Of a stretch of 5,681 bases of DNA, positions 1 through 5,542 are shown in pieces; within the stretch, counting starts at the first letter, position 1, and every line of letters begins with the position of its first letter. Made by a program: the position numbers and the translations under genes. The notes under the pieces are model-generated. The model was not told where the DNA came from. It did no database searches and saw only the letters and a program-made list of their open reading frames with translations. Source of the stretch: JANNRW01 sp031401815 (GTDB lineage: Bacteria > Desulfobacterota > Desulfuromonadia > Geobacterales > DSM-12255); the NCBI GenBank assembly GCA_031401815.1, contig JANNRW010000437.1, positions 1 to 5,681 of the forward strand, written 5' to 3'.

Positions 1-714
1 ACAAGGGACAAGGACAAGATTGAGGTTACGATCACTGATGATGGCAGAGGGATGGATCCTGACTCTATTGCTGCTGCGGTTGCAGCCAAAGGAGTCCTCG
101 GCAATGAGGAGGCAAGGCTTTTATCGAAAAGCGAAAAACTGATGCTGATCTGCCAGCCCGGTTTTTCAACAGCCAGAGAGCTTACAGAGACCTCAGGGCG
201 CGGAGTTGGCATGGATGTTGTGAAGAGCGCTATCCAGTCGATTGGAGGTTCTCTGCAGATTGATTCCACTCCAGGTTGCGGTTCAGTTTTTACTCTGACC
301 TTCCCACTTACAATTGCAATCATTAATGTGCTTTTTATCTCTGTTGGTGCTCTTACCCTTGCAGTGCCCTTGACAGGAGTTATCAGGACTCATGAACTCC
401 GGCGTGATGATATTGTCATTATTGACGGCCAGGAAGTTGTGTTGCTTGAGGAAGATCCATTGCCATTAATACCTCTCAGACGTTTTCTGCAAATGCCTGA
501 GGAGAATGAGGCAAAAGAGAATCTGCCACTCTTTGTTGCGGAGATAAACGGCCGGAAAACAGGTCTGCTTGTTGACCGGGTTATCTGTCACCGGGAAGTT
601 TTCGTGAAGTCGCTCGGGCGTCCTCTCTCATCTCTTCCAGGGATCAACGGCGCAACTATTTCAGGGGATGGAGAGATAATCTTTATTCTCGATATCATGA
701 ATATAAGTTCCTAA
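1..714 (+). CDS. cheA: Chemotaxis histidine kinase CheA, C-terminal part (5' end outside window)
   Basis: CheA is the cytoplasmic histidine kinase that couples chemoreceptors to response regulators. The reading frame is open from base 1, so the gene begins upstream; 237 codons are present. In the fragment the ATP-binding G1 box DDGRG lies at residues 13-17, a PGFST F-box at about 53-57, and the G2 box GRGVGMDVV at about 66-74. The kinase fold ends at a FTLTFPLT strand. The remaining ~130 residues are a CheW-like regulatory domain with the usual ending (KSLG...GINGATISGDG...FILDI). This G1/F/G2 plus CheW order is specific to CheA. The Hpt, dimerisation and N-box parts are not in the window, so its pathway class cannot be told. 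No other che gene follows; a lolA-like gene starts 11 bases after the stop. It could belong to a non-flagellar chemosensory system. Confidence 0.93.
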   Translation, partial: TRDKDKIEVTITDDGRGMDPDSIAAAVAAKGVLGNEEARLLSKSEKLMLICQPGFSTARELTETSGRGVGMDVVKSAIQSIGGSLQIDSTPGCGSVFTLTFPLTIAIINVLFISVGALTLAVPLTGVIRTHELRRDDIVIIDGQEVVLLEEDPLPLIPLRRFLQMPEENEAKENLPLFVAEINGRKTGLLVDRVICHREVFVKSLGRPLSSLPGINGATISGDGEIIFILDIMNISS

Positions 715-725
715 AGGGGGAGACC

Positions 726-1538
726 ATGTCTCTGTTAAGGCTGCTTCTCACACTTCTCATATTGACTCTTAATGCTACTTTGGCTTATGCAGTAAAGATC
801 CCTGGCTATACGACGGGTCTAAGAGAAGTGATAGAGGTTGTTGAGTCCCCTTTCAAGCCTGGAAACAGCGGGAATCCTCCCCTGGAGACAGTCAGGGCGG
901 ATTTTTTCCAGCGTTCAATGATTGCAGAGAAGCAGAAGGAGATAAGAGCGGATGGGCAGATGTACTTCAAGCCGGCAACCGGCACTGAACCTCTCAAGTT
1001 TCGCTTTGAATATTTTCGTCCGACAACCCAGGAGGTAATATGTGATGGAAGGACTCTCTGGATATATCTCCCTGAAAACAGACAGGTGATTCAGAGCGAC
1101 GTGGAGGTTTTTTTCGATCCTCTCCGCCATAACCCTTTGCGGGATCGCGCGATCAATTTCCTGCAAGGGCTGGGGAGGATATCAAAAGACTTTACCATTA
1201 CCTTTGCACGCGGAGTGCAGGATGTCGCAGGGAACTACATTCTTGAGCTTCGACCGAACAGATCAAGTGTAACGGTTCAAAAGCTGTTTATTACCGTCAG
1301 CAGCCGGGCTGTGATGCACAAGGCCGGGGGGAATCCTGTCACAAATGCCAGGCAGACACCTGATAGTGATCAGCTTCTTTTCCCGATACTATCAACAACT
1401 GTTATTGATCATGACGGCAACAGCACAACCATAGAGTTCAGCAACATAAAAACCAATGGCATGATCCCTGACCAGATATTCAGATTCGATCCCCCTGCGT
1501 ATGTTGAGGTAGTGCGTCCCCCTACCGGCAGGAGATAA
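726..1538 (+). CDS. LolA-family outer-membrane lipoprotein carrier, paralog 1
   Basis: This is a 270-residue secreted protein of the LolA fold, whose members ferry lipoproteins across the periplasm. The start ATG at 726 follows an AAGGGGG ribosome binding site at the end of cheA. Residues 1-22 form a signal peptide (leucine-rich core, AYA cleavage site) with no lipobox cysteine, so the mature protein should be soluble in the periplasm. LolA-like elements are the LETVRADFFQ segment (about 53-62), YLPENRQVI (114-122), a GLG..SKDF.I.FAR block (148-162), GNYILEL.P (169-177) and GNSTTIEFSNI near the C-terminus. These blocks recur in the next gene, so the two are paralogs. It is longer than E. coli LolA (about 200 residues), with an insertion around residues 199-217 and a proline-rich tail. 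It may carry a different cargo. The fold is fairly sure; the cargo is unknown. Confidence 0.8.
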   Translation: MSLLRLLLTLLILTLNATLAYAVKIPGYTTGLREVIEVVESPFKPGNSGNPPLETVRADFFQRSMIAEKQKEIRADGQMYFKPATGTEPLKFRFEYFRPTTQEVICDGRTLWIYLPENRQVIQSDVEVFFDPLRHNPLRDRAINFLQGLGRISKDFTITFARGVQDVAGNYILELRPNRSSVTVQKLFITVSSRAVMHKAGGNPVTNARQTPDSDQLLFPILSTTVIDHDGNSTTIEFSNIKTNGMIPDQIFRFDPPAYVEVVRPPTGRR

Positions 1539-1550
1539 GCAGGGGTGACA

Positions 1551-1559
1551 GGGAGGGGG
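1551..1559 (+). promoter_or_regulatory. Ribosome binding site that fixes the TTG start of lolA paralog 2
   Basis: A purine run GGGAGGGGG ends five bases before TTG at 1565. An in-frame TGA stop sits directly before that TTG (1562-1564), so no start further upstream is possible. The next in-frame ATG (residue 18) would destroy the signal peptide. Confidence 0.7.
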
Positions 1560-1564
1560 TCTGA

Positions 1565-2284
1565 TTGAAAATAAAATCTGTTTTAACAATCATTCTTGGA
1601 ATAACATTCACATTGATGTCGGTTCCGGTATTTGCGGCTCCTGATGCAACGCTGAAGGATGTCGTTGCAACAGTGGAAGAGTTGTATCGTTCGGTTGAAG
1701 ACATGCAGGCAAATTTCAGCCAGAAGACATATATCGGGTCACTAAAGAGGGAAGAAAAGGGTGGAGGAGAGCTTCTGCTCAGAAAGGGAGACTCAGGCAG
1801 CGCCATGTTTTTGTTCAACTATACCAAGCCGAAACAGCAGATAATATCCAATGGCAAGACAGTCTGGTACTATCTACCCGAGAACAGGCAGGTTATCATG
1901 ACAGATGCTGCCAAGCTCTTTGCTGGCGGCAATGCCATCGCCTTGAGTTATCTGACCGGGCTTGGCAACCTTTCAGAAGATTTTAACATCAAGTTTGCCC
2001 GGGACGCCTCTGATAAAAAAGGGAACTACATACTTGAGCTTGTACCGAAAAAAAACAGTCAGGCGGTATCAAAGCTTCAGCTTACTGTGTCAACAGGGGC
2101 AGTAGAAAAATATCTGTCTGGCAGAGCCACAGAGGCCGGTTTTCCGGTTTTAGCATCTGTTCTGCACGACCAGATGGGTAACAGGACTACAATCGAGTAC
2201 AGTAATATCAGGGTAAATCGTGGATTGGGGCGAGAGCGATTTTCGTTCAAGGTTCCGGCCGGGGTAGAGGTGATAAAACAATAG
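1565..2284 (+). CDS. lolA: Outer-membrane lipoprotein carrier protein LolA, paralog 2
   Basis: This 239-residue protein is closer in size and layout to classical LolA, the periplasmic chaperone that takes lipoproteins from LolCDE at the inner membrane to the outer membrane. Residues 1-24 are a signal peptide (KIK charge, hydrophobic core, VFA cleavage site). The mature part opens with a helix ending in the family-typical MQANFSQ (48-53), followed by YLPENRQVI (103-111), TGLGNLSEDFNIKFAR (131-146), GNYILELVPK (153-162) and GNRTTIEYSNIRVN (205-218), which match the upstream paralog block by block. The start is TTG; a stop codon lies immediately upstream in frame and a strong ribosome binding site precedes it. 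It lies 26 bases after paralog 1, so co-transcription is likely. No lolB is seen in the window. Which of the two copies is the housekeeping carrier is not provable here; this one is the better candidate. Confidence 0.86.
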   Translation: MKIKSVLTIILGITFTLMSVPVFAAPDATLKDVVATVEELYRSVEDMQANFSQKTYIGSLKREEKGGGELLLRKGDSGSAMFLFNYTKPKQQIISNGKTVWYYLPENRQVIMTDAAKLFAGGNAIALSYLTGLGNLSEDFNIKFARDASDKKGNYILELVPKKNSQAVSKLQLTVSTGAVEKYLSGRATEAGFPVLASVLHDQMGNRTTIEYSNIRVNRGLGRERFSFKVPAGVEVIKQ

Positions 2285-2287
2285 ATA

Positions 2288-2350
2288 ATAGATAGAGAAA
2301 AAGATAGAGATATTGTTCTTTTCAATCTCTTTCTCTATCTCTATCTCTAT
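2288..2350 (+). repeat. Long imperfect AT-rich hairpin containing a CTCTAT tandem repeat
   Basis: Starting four bases after the lolA stop, a purine-rich arm (2288-2315) faces a pyrimidine-rich arm (2323-2350) across a seven-base TTCTTTT loop. About 23 of 28 positions pair, counting one G-U. The right arm holds three exact copies of CTCTAT (2333-2350). There is no GC-rich core or trailing U-tract, so it is not a standard terminator. It lies in the probable 5' leader of yajQ, ending 22 bases before its ATG, and could mark the break between the lolA and yajQ transcripts, or stabilise or attenuate RNA. Confidence 0.6.
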
Positions 2351-2372
2351 CTGCCTTACTAAGGGGGGTTTC

Positions 2373-2858
2373 ATGCCATCATTTGACATTGTTTCAAAAG
2401 TGGATATGCAGGAGGTTGACAATGCTGTCAACCAGGCTGTGAAGGAGATCGGACAGCGCTACGATTTCAAGGGGTCAAAATGTGAAGTCAGCCGGGAGAG
2501 TGAATCGATCAAAATCCTTGCTGATGATGATTACAAGCTGAAAGCGGTTATTGATGTGCTTCAGTCAAAATTCATCAAGCGGGCTATTTCAATCAAGTCT
2601 CTAAAATACGGCAAGGTGGATTCGGCTTCAGGTGGAATGGTGAGGCAGCTGATCACGGTTTTGCAGGGGATCTCCAAGGAGAAGGGGAAGGAGATTATTG
2701 CTGTGATCAAGGATAGCAAGCTTAAAGTTCAGGCGCAGATCCAGGATGAGCAGGTAAGGGTTACAGGGAAGAACAGGGATGACCTGCAGGAGGCGATTCA
2801 GCTTCTTAAGGGGAAAGATCTTGAAGTCGAGATGCAGTTTGTGAACTTCAGGGAGTGA
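2373..2858 (+). CDS. yajQ: YajQ family nucleotide-binding (cyclic-di-GMP effector) protein
   Basis: This small cytoplasmic protein of 161 residues is close to the usual 160-165 of the family. YajQ proteins have two ferredoxin-like domains; a Xanthomonas member is a cyclic-di-GMP-binding effector, and others have been reported to bind nucleotides. Family landmarks are visible at both ends: MPSFDIVSKVDMQEVDNAVN at the start, then RYDFKGS (29-35), and in the second half a SKLKVQAQIQ strand followed by QVRVTGKNRDDLQ. The frame stays open 60 bases upstream, through the hairpin, but the family N-terminus begins exactly at ATG 2373 and an AAGGGGGG ribosome binding site (2361-2368) lies four bases before it. 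The unknown tail-anchored gene follows after 33 bases and hemW after that, so these three may share a transcript. Identity is sure; its ligand in this organism is inferred. Confidence 0.93.
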   Translation: MPSFDIVSKVDMQEVDNAVNQAVKEIGQRYDFKGSKCEVSRESESIKILADDDYKLKAVIDVLQSKFIKRAISIKSLKYGKVDSASGGMVRQLITVLQGISKEKGKEIIAVIKDSKLKVQAQIQDEQVRVTGKNRDDLQEAIQLLKGKDLEVEMQFVNFRE

Positions 2859-2891
2859 ACGTATTGTCAGCAGGTTATAACGGAGCAATTT

Positions 2892-3236
2892 ATGGGAATC
2901 TTTTCTTCAGTGCTGAAGTATGTGTCATGGGGTAAAATCGCCACTCTGGCGATGGAGTACGGGCCTGAGCTTGTCAGGCAGGTCAGGGGGCGATTCAAGA
3001 GTGAGGATGTCGCATCCGCCATAGCACCGGCACCGGAGCTTAATGAGCGGATCAGCCGTCTTGAAAAGCTGCTTCTGGAGCAGGAACAGATCATCATTGA
3101 GCAAAAAAAAAGAAACAGCATGCTTGAAGAGAACTACAGAACCCTTGAGTCACAGTTCGGCCTGTTGAAGGTTGTTACTGCAATCTCCCTCGGCATCTCG
3201 CTGGTAATGCTTGTACTGCTGATCATGCGCTGGTGA
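2892..3236 (+). CDS. Small tail-anchored coiled-coil membrane protein, unknown function
   Basis: I do not recognise a named family for this 114-residue protein. The start ATG follows CGGAG (2881-2885) by six bases. Residues 1-40 are a mildly amphipathic N-terminal part (VLKYVSWGKIATLAMEYGPELV). After an alanine/proline linker (APAPEL, 45-50), residues 48-90 form a strongly charged coiled coil (RISRLEKLLLEQEQIIIEQ...). Residues about 92-112 are one hydrophobic segment (VVTAISLGISLVMLVLLIM), leaving only RW outside. There is no signal peptide, so the likely topology is a cytoplasmic coiled coil anchored in the inner membrane by its C-terminus. Its stop overlaps the GTG start of hemW (GTGA), which implies translational coupling and a related role. 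I infer a scaffold or membrane anchor; the sequence does not say more. A run of nine A bases (3103-3111) lies in the coiled-coil part. Confidence 0.85.
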   Translation: MGIFSSVLKYVSWGKIATLAMEYGPELVRQVRGRFKSEDVASAIAPAPELNERISRLEKLLLEQEQIIIEQKKRNSMLEENYRTLESQFGLLKVVTAISLGISLVMLVLLIMRW

Positions 3237-4372
3237 CCGGCTCGATTTACCTTCATATCCCTTTCTGTCTCAAAAAATGCAGCTACTGCGACTTCAACTC
3301 CTTTGCCGCACCTGGCATGAGGCTTGAGGAGTATCTGGAGCTGCTCTCTGTCGATACGGCACAGCAGGCTGCCAGCTTTCCAGACTTCATTGTCAACTCT
3401 CTTTATTTCGGGGGCGGAACCCCGTCCCTTCTAACCCCTCAGCAGGTTGAATCTCTTATAAAAAAAATCCGCAGCTGTTTCCATCTGACAGAAAATGCTG
3501 AAGTGACTCTTGAGGTGAATCCCGGAACAGCATCTCCTGAGTCGCTACAGGGTTATAGAGCAGCCGGAGTGAACAGGCTTTCCATCGGGATTCAATCTCT
3601 GCATGATGCTGAACTGACTATTCTGGGGCGTATTCACTCTGCTCAGGAGGCAATCGGTACGGTTGCAAGTGCAAAACTGGCAGGTTTTGAAAATATCAGC
3701 ATTGATCTGATGCATTCGCTCCCATGGCAGAGTCTCACTGATTGGGAAAGCACCCTGCAAGGAGCAATCAGTCTGAACCCTTCCCATATCTCGGCCTATG
3801 GTCTGTCAGTTGAAGCGGATACACCGATGGCGGAGATGGTTACAAAGGGAGAACTCACTCTTCCGGAAGAAGAGCTATCTGCGAAAATGTTCGAAATGAC
3901 AGCAGAGATTCTTGTTGATGCAGGATTTGAGCATTATGAGGTGTCAAACTTCGCCAGACCAGATTACCGCTCAAGGCATAATCAGGTCTACTGGCGCAGG
4001 GGGAATTATCTCGGTTTCGGAGCAGGTGCACACTCTTTTGTCAGGGAGCCAGACTATGGGGTTCGTTGGGAAAACCCCGAGGGGCTGCAAGAGTATTGTG
4101 AATTTTTACAGGGGGATGTTTCAGTCTCCCAGGGAAAGGCTGTTTCACGCCATGAGGCGATGTCTGAACTCTTTTTCCTCGGGTTGCGGCTTCTTGATGG
4201 GGTGAATCTGGAGGAGTTCCGGGCGGAATTCGGAATGGATGCGACAGATGCTTTTCCTGGAGTGATCGAGAAGTTTGTTTGTAATGGTCTTTTGCTGAGA
4301 CAAGGGGACAACTTGCGCTTCAGCCGAAAGGGGTTGTTACTGTCCAATCAGATGCTTTGTGAGTTCGTCTAA
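3233..4372 (+). CDS. hemW: Heme chaperone HemW (radical SAM, HemN-like)
   Basis: This 379-residue protein matches the usual HemW length. HemW is a radical SAM-fold protein that binds heme and passes it to membrane respiratory proteins; it was long mis-annotated as oxygen-independent coproporphyrinogen III oxidase. The iron-sulfur motif is C12-x3-C16-x2-C19-D-F21. True HemN has a further cysteine where this protein has F21, so HemW is the better call. GGGTPS (60-65) is the SAM-binding glycine motif, EVNPGT (94-99) follows, and HNQVYW (249-254) matches the HNxxYW motif linked to heme binding in HemW. A HemN-like C-terminal domain ends the protein. The start is GTG, overlapping the previous stop by four bases with no good ribosome binding site of its own, so translation is probably coupled. 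The usual GLPGQ after DLM reads SLPWQ (162-166), a mild oddity. Confidence 0.93.
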   Translation: MTGSIYLHIPFCLKKCSYCDFNSFAAPGMRLEEYLELLSVDTAQQAASFPDFIVNSLYFGGGTPSLLTPQQVESLIKKIRSCFHLTENAEVTLEVNPGTASPESLQGYRAAGVNRLSIGIQSLHDAELTILGRIHSAQEAIGTVASAKLAGFENISIDLMHSLPWQSLTDWESTLQGAISLNPSHISAYGLSVEADTPMAEMVTKGELTLPEEELSAKMFEMTAEILVDAGFEHYEVSNFARPDYRSRHNQVYWRRGNYLGFGAGAHSFVREPDYGVRWENPEGLQEYCEFLQGDVSVSQGKAVSRHEAMSELFFLGLRLLDGVNLEEFRAEFGMDATDAFPGVIEKFVCNGLLLRQGDNLRFSRKGLLLSNQMLCEFV

Positions 4373-4382
4373 AAAGGGGAAT

Positions 4383-4442
4383 ATGACTGGAAAAGACTTT
4401 GTCTCATGTCAGCTTTATGCTATTTTCGGCAAGGCTGATTGA
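4383..4442 (+). CDS. Possible 19-residue small ORF downstream of hemW
   Basis: An ATG ten bases after the hemW stop opens a 19-codon frame (MTGKDFVSCQLYAIFGKAD) closed by TGA. An AAAAAGGGGA run lies just before it, although the gap to the ATG is short (two to three bases). I recognise no family. It could be a real small protein, a leader for the next gene, or the remnant of a lost gene; the length is well within chance. The rest of the 91-base gap holds only weak promoter-like hexamers (TTGTCT at 4399, TATTTT at 4421, 16 apart). Confidence 0.2.
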   Translation: MTGKDFVSCQLYAIFGKAD

Positions 4443-4463
4443 GTTTTAAAAGGAGACGCCACT

Positions 4464-4877
4464 ATGAAAAAAGATCATCTCGATATACTGCTGGAAGATA
4501 TCCAGAGCAAATTTGATCTTGTGCTGGAAGGGCATGCGGCATTGAACAGCAAGATAGATACAAAATTTGATGAATTGAATGAGAAAATTGAACACAATTC
4601 TTTTCTTTTAGGTGTTCTGAACGACAAAGTCGACTCAGTAGACACCAGACTGACCAAGCAAATTGGTGAAGTTGAAATAATACTGACAAACCGGGTTGAT
4701 GAGGTTGAAACAAAACTGACCAAGCAAATGGGTGAGATTGAAACAAAACTGACCAAGCAGATTTATACTGTTGAAACAAATCTTACCCAGCATATTGCCG
4801 TTGTCGCTGCCGATCTCTCTGCCCACAGAGCCGACACTGAAGCACATCACGGCATTTACCGGGTTAAGGAAGGATAA
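4464..4877 (+). CDS. Hendecad-repeat coiled-coil protein, unknown function
   Basis: This 137-residue, hydrophilic protein has no signal peptide or membrane segment and is probably cytoplasmic. The start ATG is preceded by AAAAGGAG, eight bases upstream. The N-terminal third (DHLDILLEDIQSKFDLVLEGH) is a predicted amphipathic helix. From residue 51 to 127 the protein is made of seven tandem 11-residue repeats of the type KLTKQIGEVET, with hydrophobic residues at positions 2, 6 and 9, the spacing of a hendecad coiled coil. It ends HRADTEAHHGIYRVKEG. Short proteins with a similar head (LEDI..KFD.VLEGH) and tail (HRADTEAH) are, as I remember, common and often multicopy in Geobacter-type genomes, without known function. 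It may self-assemble or act as a partner-binding rod. It follows hemW in the same direction but with a 91-base gap, so it may be transcribed separately. It converges with the toxin-antitoxin operon. Confidence 0.85.
   Translation: MKKDHLDILLEDIQSKFDLVLEGHAALNSKIDTKFDELNEKIEHNSFLLGVLNDKVDSVDTRLTKQIGEVEIILTNRVDEVETKLTKQMGEIETKLTKQIYTVETNLTQHIAVVAADLSAHRADTEAHHGIYRVKEG
4614..4844 (+). repeat. Seven tandem 33-base (11-codon) repeats
   Basis: Seven in-frame 33-base units encode the hendecads. Unit 1 is residues 51-61 and unit 7 is residues 117-127. Units diverge at the ends and are most alike in the middle: a 22-base exact match starts at 4705 and again at 4738, exactly 33 bases apart, and the core CTGACCAAGCA also occurs in an earlier unit at 4650. 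This indicates fairly recent duplication of the central units on top of an older array. Confidence 0.85.
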
Positions 4878-4931
4878 CGCTTACCCCCCCCTCTTTTACC
4901 TTTCACCCTAAGCCGTGAGGCAATGACGTAT

Positions 4932-5234
4932 TCAGTGAACAGGCTGAGCTACAAGACGGACTCCTAGAGCGGCGCATACCCGGCTGATGGTTTCAAAGCG
5001 GGGGTGCGCTCCGGGGCGAAGCGCCCTGTACAGCGCTTCGCGGGTGATTCCGGCGCGTTTGGCGATCTCCATCATGCCTCTGGCGCGGGCGATGTCTCCC
5101 AGTGCGGCGGAAAGCTCCATGGAGTTGTTCTCTTCCATGACAATGGTGAGGTATTCGGCAATAGCTACTTCGCTGTCAAGGTGTTCGGTGATGTCAAATT
5201 CAGGCAGTTCAGATATCCTTATTTTTCTGGTCAT
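4932..5234 (-). CDS. Antitoxin with helix-turn-helix, HigA-like addiction module antidote
   Basis: This 100-residue protein belongs to the family of putative addiction-module antidote proteins paired with RelE/HigB-like killers. The N-terminal ~45 residues (PEFDITEHLDSEVAIAEYLT) would wrap the toxin. Residues about 50-90 are an Xre-type helix-turn-helix (MMEIAKRAGITREALYRALRPGAHPRFETISRVCAALGV), which should bind its own operator. Its start lies three bases after the toxin stop, and a strong GGAGGA ribosome binding site (5247-5242, inside the toxin's last codons) stands seven bases before the ATG. It is therefore the second gene of a toxin-first operon. The GC content is clearly above that of the neighbouring coiled-coil gene. 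A 9-base perfect inverted repeat (5016-5041) falls over the recognition-helix codons. Family assignment is firm; autoregulation is inferred. Confidence 0.9.
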   Translation of the reverse strand: MTRKIRISELPEFDITEHLDSEVAIAEYLTIVMEENNSMELSAALGDIARARGMMEIAKRAGITREALYRALRPGAHPRFETISRVCAALGVRLVAQPVH

Positions 5235-5237
5235 GGC

Positions 5238-5534
5238 TTAATCCTCCAAAGACGCTGCAAGTTTTACGGCTTTGGCAATGTCGGCAGTCTGTCCAGATTT
5301 GTCGCCGCCGCCAAGCATTACGATCAGCACGTTGTCACGCATGATGTAGTACATCCTCCAGCCGGGGCCGAAAAACTCGCGCATTTCAAATACCCCTGAG
5401 CCAACCGGCTTAACGTCACCCAGTATTCCGTTTTGGGCTTTTTTCAGGCGGCGGGCAAGCCGACGGCGCGTCATGCCGTCTTTGAGACTGATAAGCCACT
5501 CTTTGAACTCCGGCGTCATCTTGACAATGTACAT
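5238..5534 (-). CDS. RelE/ParE-superfamily toxin, HigB-like addiction module killer
   Basis: This 98-residue basic protein belongs to the phage Gp49-like/HigB addiction-module killer family, whose studied relatives are mostly ribosome-dependent mRNA interferases that act in the cytoplasm. Visible family features are the N-terminal helices with an arginine/lysine cluster (MTRRRLARRLKKAQNG, 21-36), GDVKPVGSGVFEMREFFGPGWRMYY (39-63), and the C-terminal strand IVMLGGGDKSGQTADIAKA (71-89). Lys, Arg and His-type residues act in catalysis in the superfamily; R52, R60 and K79 are candidates here, without proof. The length is complete and no residue appears lost, so it looks intact. The ATG at 5534 has no recognisable ribosome binding site, in contrast to the antitoxin. 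An in-frame stop lies 24 bases upstream, so no longer form is likely. It leads the operon, directly behind a probable autoregulated promoter. Confidence 0.9.
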   Translation of the reverse strand: MYIVKMTPEFKEWLISLKDGMTRRRLARRLKKAQNGILGDVKPVGSGVFEMREFFGPGWRMYYIMRDNVLIVMLGGGDKSGQTADIAKAVKLAASLED

Positions 5535-5542
5535 GCTTGAAC

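Noticed and set aside
2313..2372. Upstream in-frame extension of yajQ starting at a start codon inside the hairpin
   Set aside because: The extension translates the simple repeat into a serine/isoleucine run, lacks a ribosome binding site, and the family N-terminus starts at 2373.
3233..4372. Annotation as oxygen-independent coproporphyrinogen III oxidase HemN
   Set aside because: The fourth cysteine of the HemN CxxxCxxCxC motif is replaced by phenylalanine, and HNxxYW is present, both of which point to HemW.
4399..4426. Promoter-like hexamers TTGTCT and TATTTT upstream of the hendecad gene
   Set aside because: Each box matches only four of six positions and the spacer is 16; this level is expected by chance in AT-rich DNA.
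4462..4850. Three long minus-strand open frames opposite the hendecad gene, with repetitive phenylalanine/serine-rich translations
   Set aside because: They are antisense shadows of the 33-base repeat array; the plus-strand frame has the ribosome binding site and a sensible coiled-coil protein.
4861..4900. Terminator-like stem GGGT(T)AAG / CTTACCC at the end of the hendecad gene
   Set aside because: The stem needs a bulge, overlaps the stop codon and is followed by a C-run and a mixed CTCTTTTA rather than a U-tract, so it is too weak to call.
4987..5399. Plus-strand open frames across the toxin-antitoxin genes
   Set aside because: The minus-strand frames match known toxin and antitoxin families with the right order, spacing and ribosome binding site; the plus frames match nothing.
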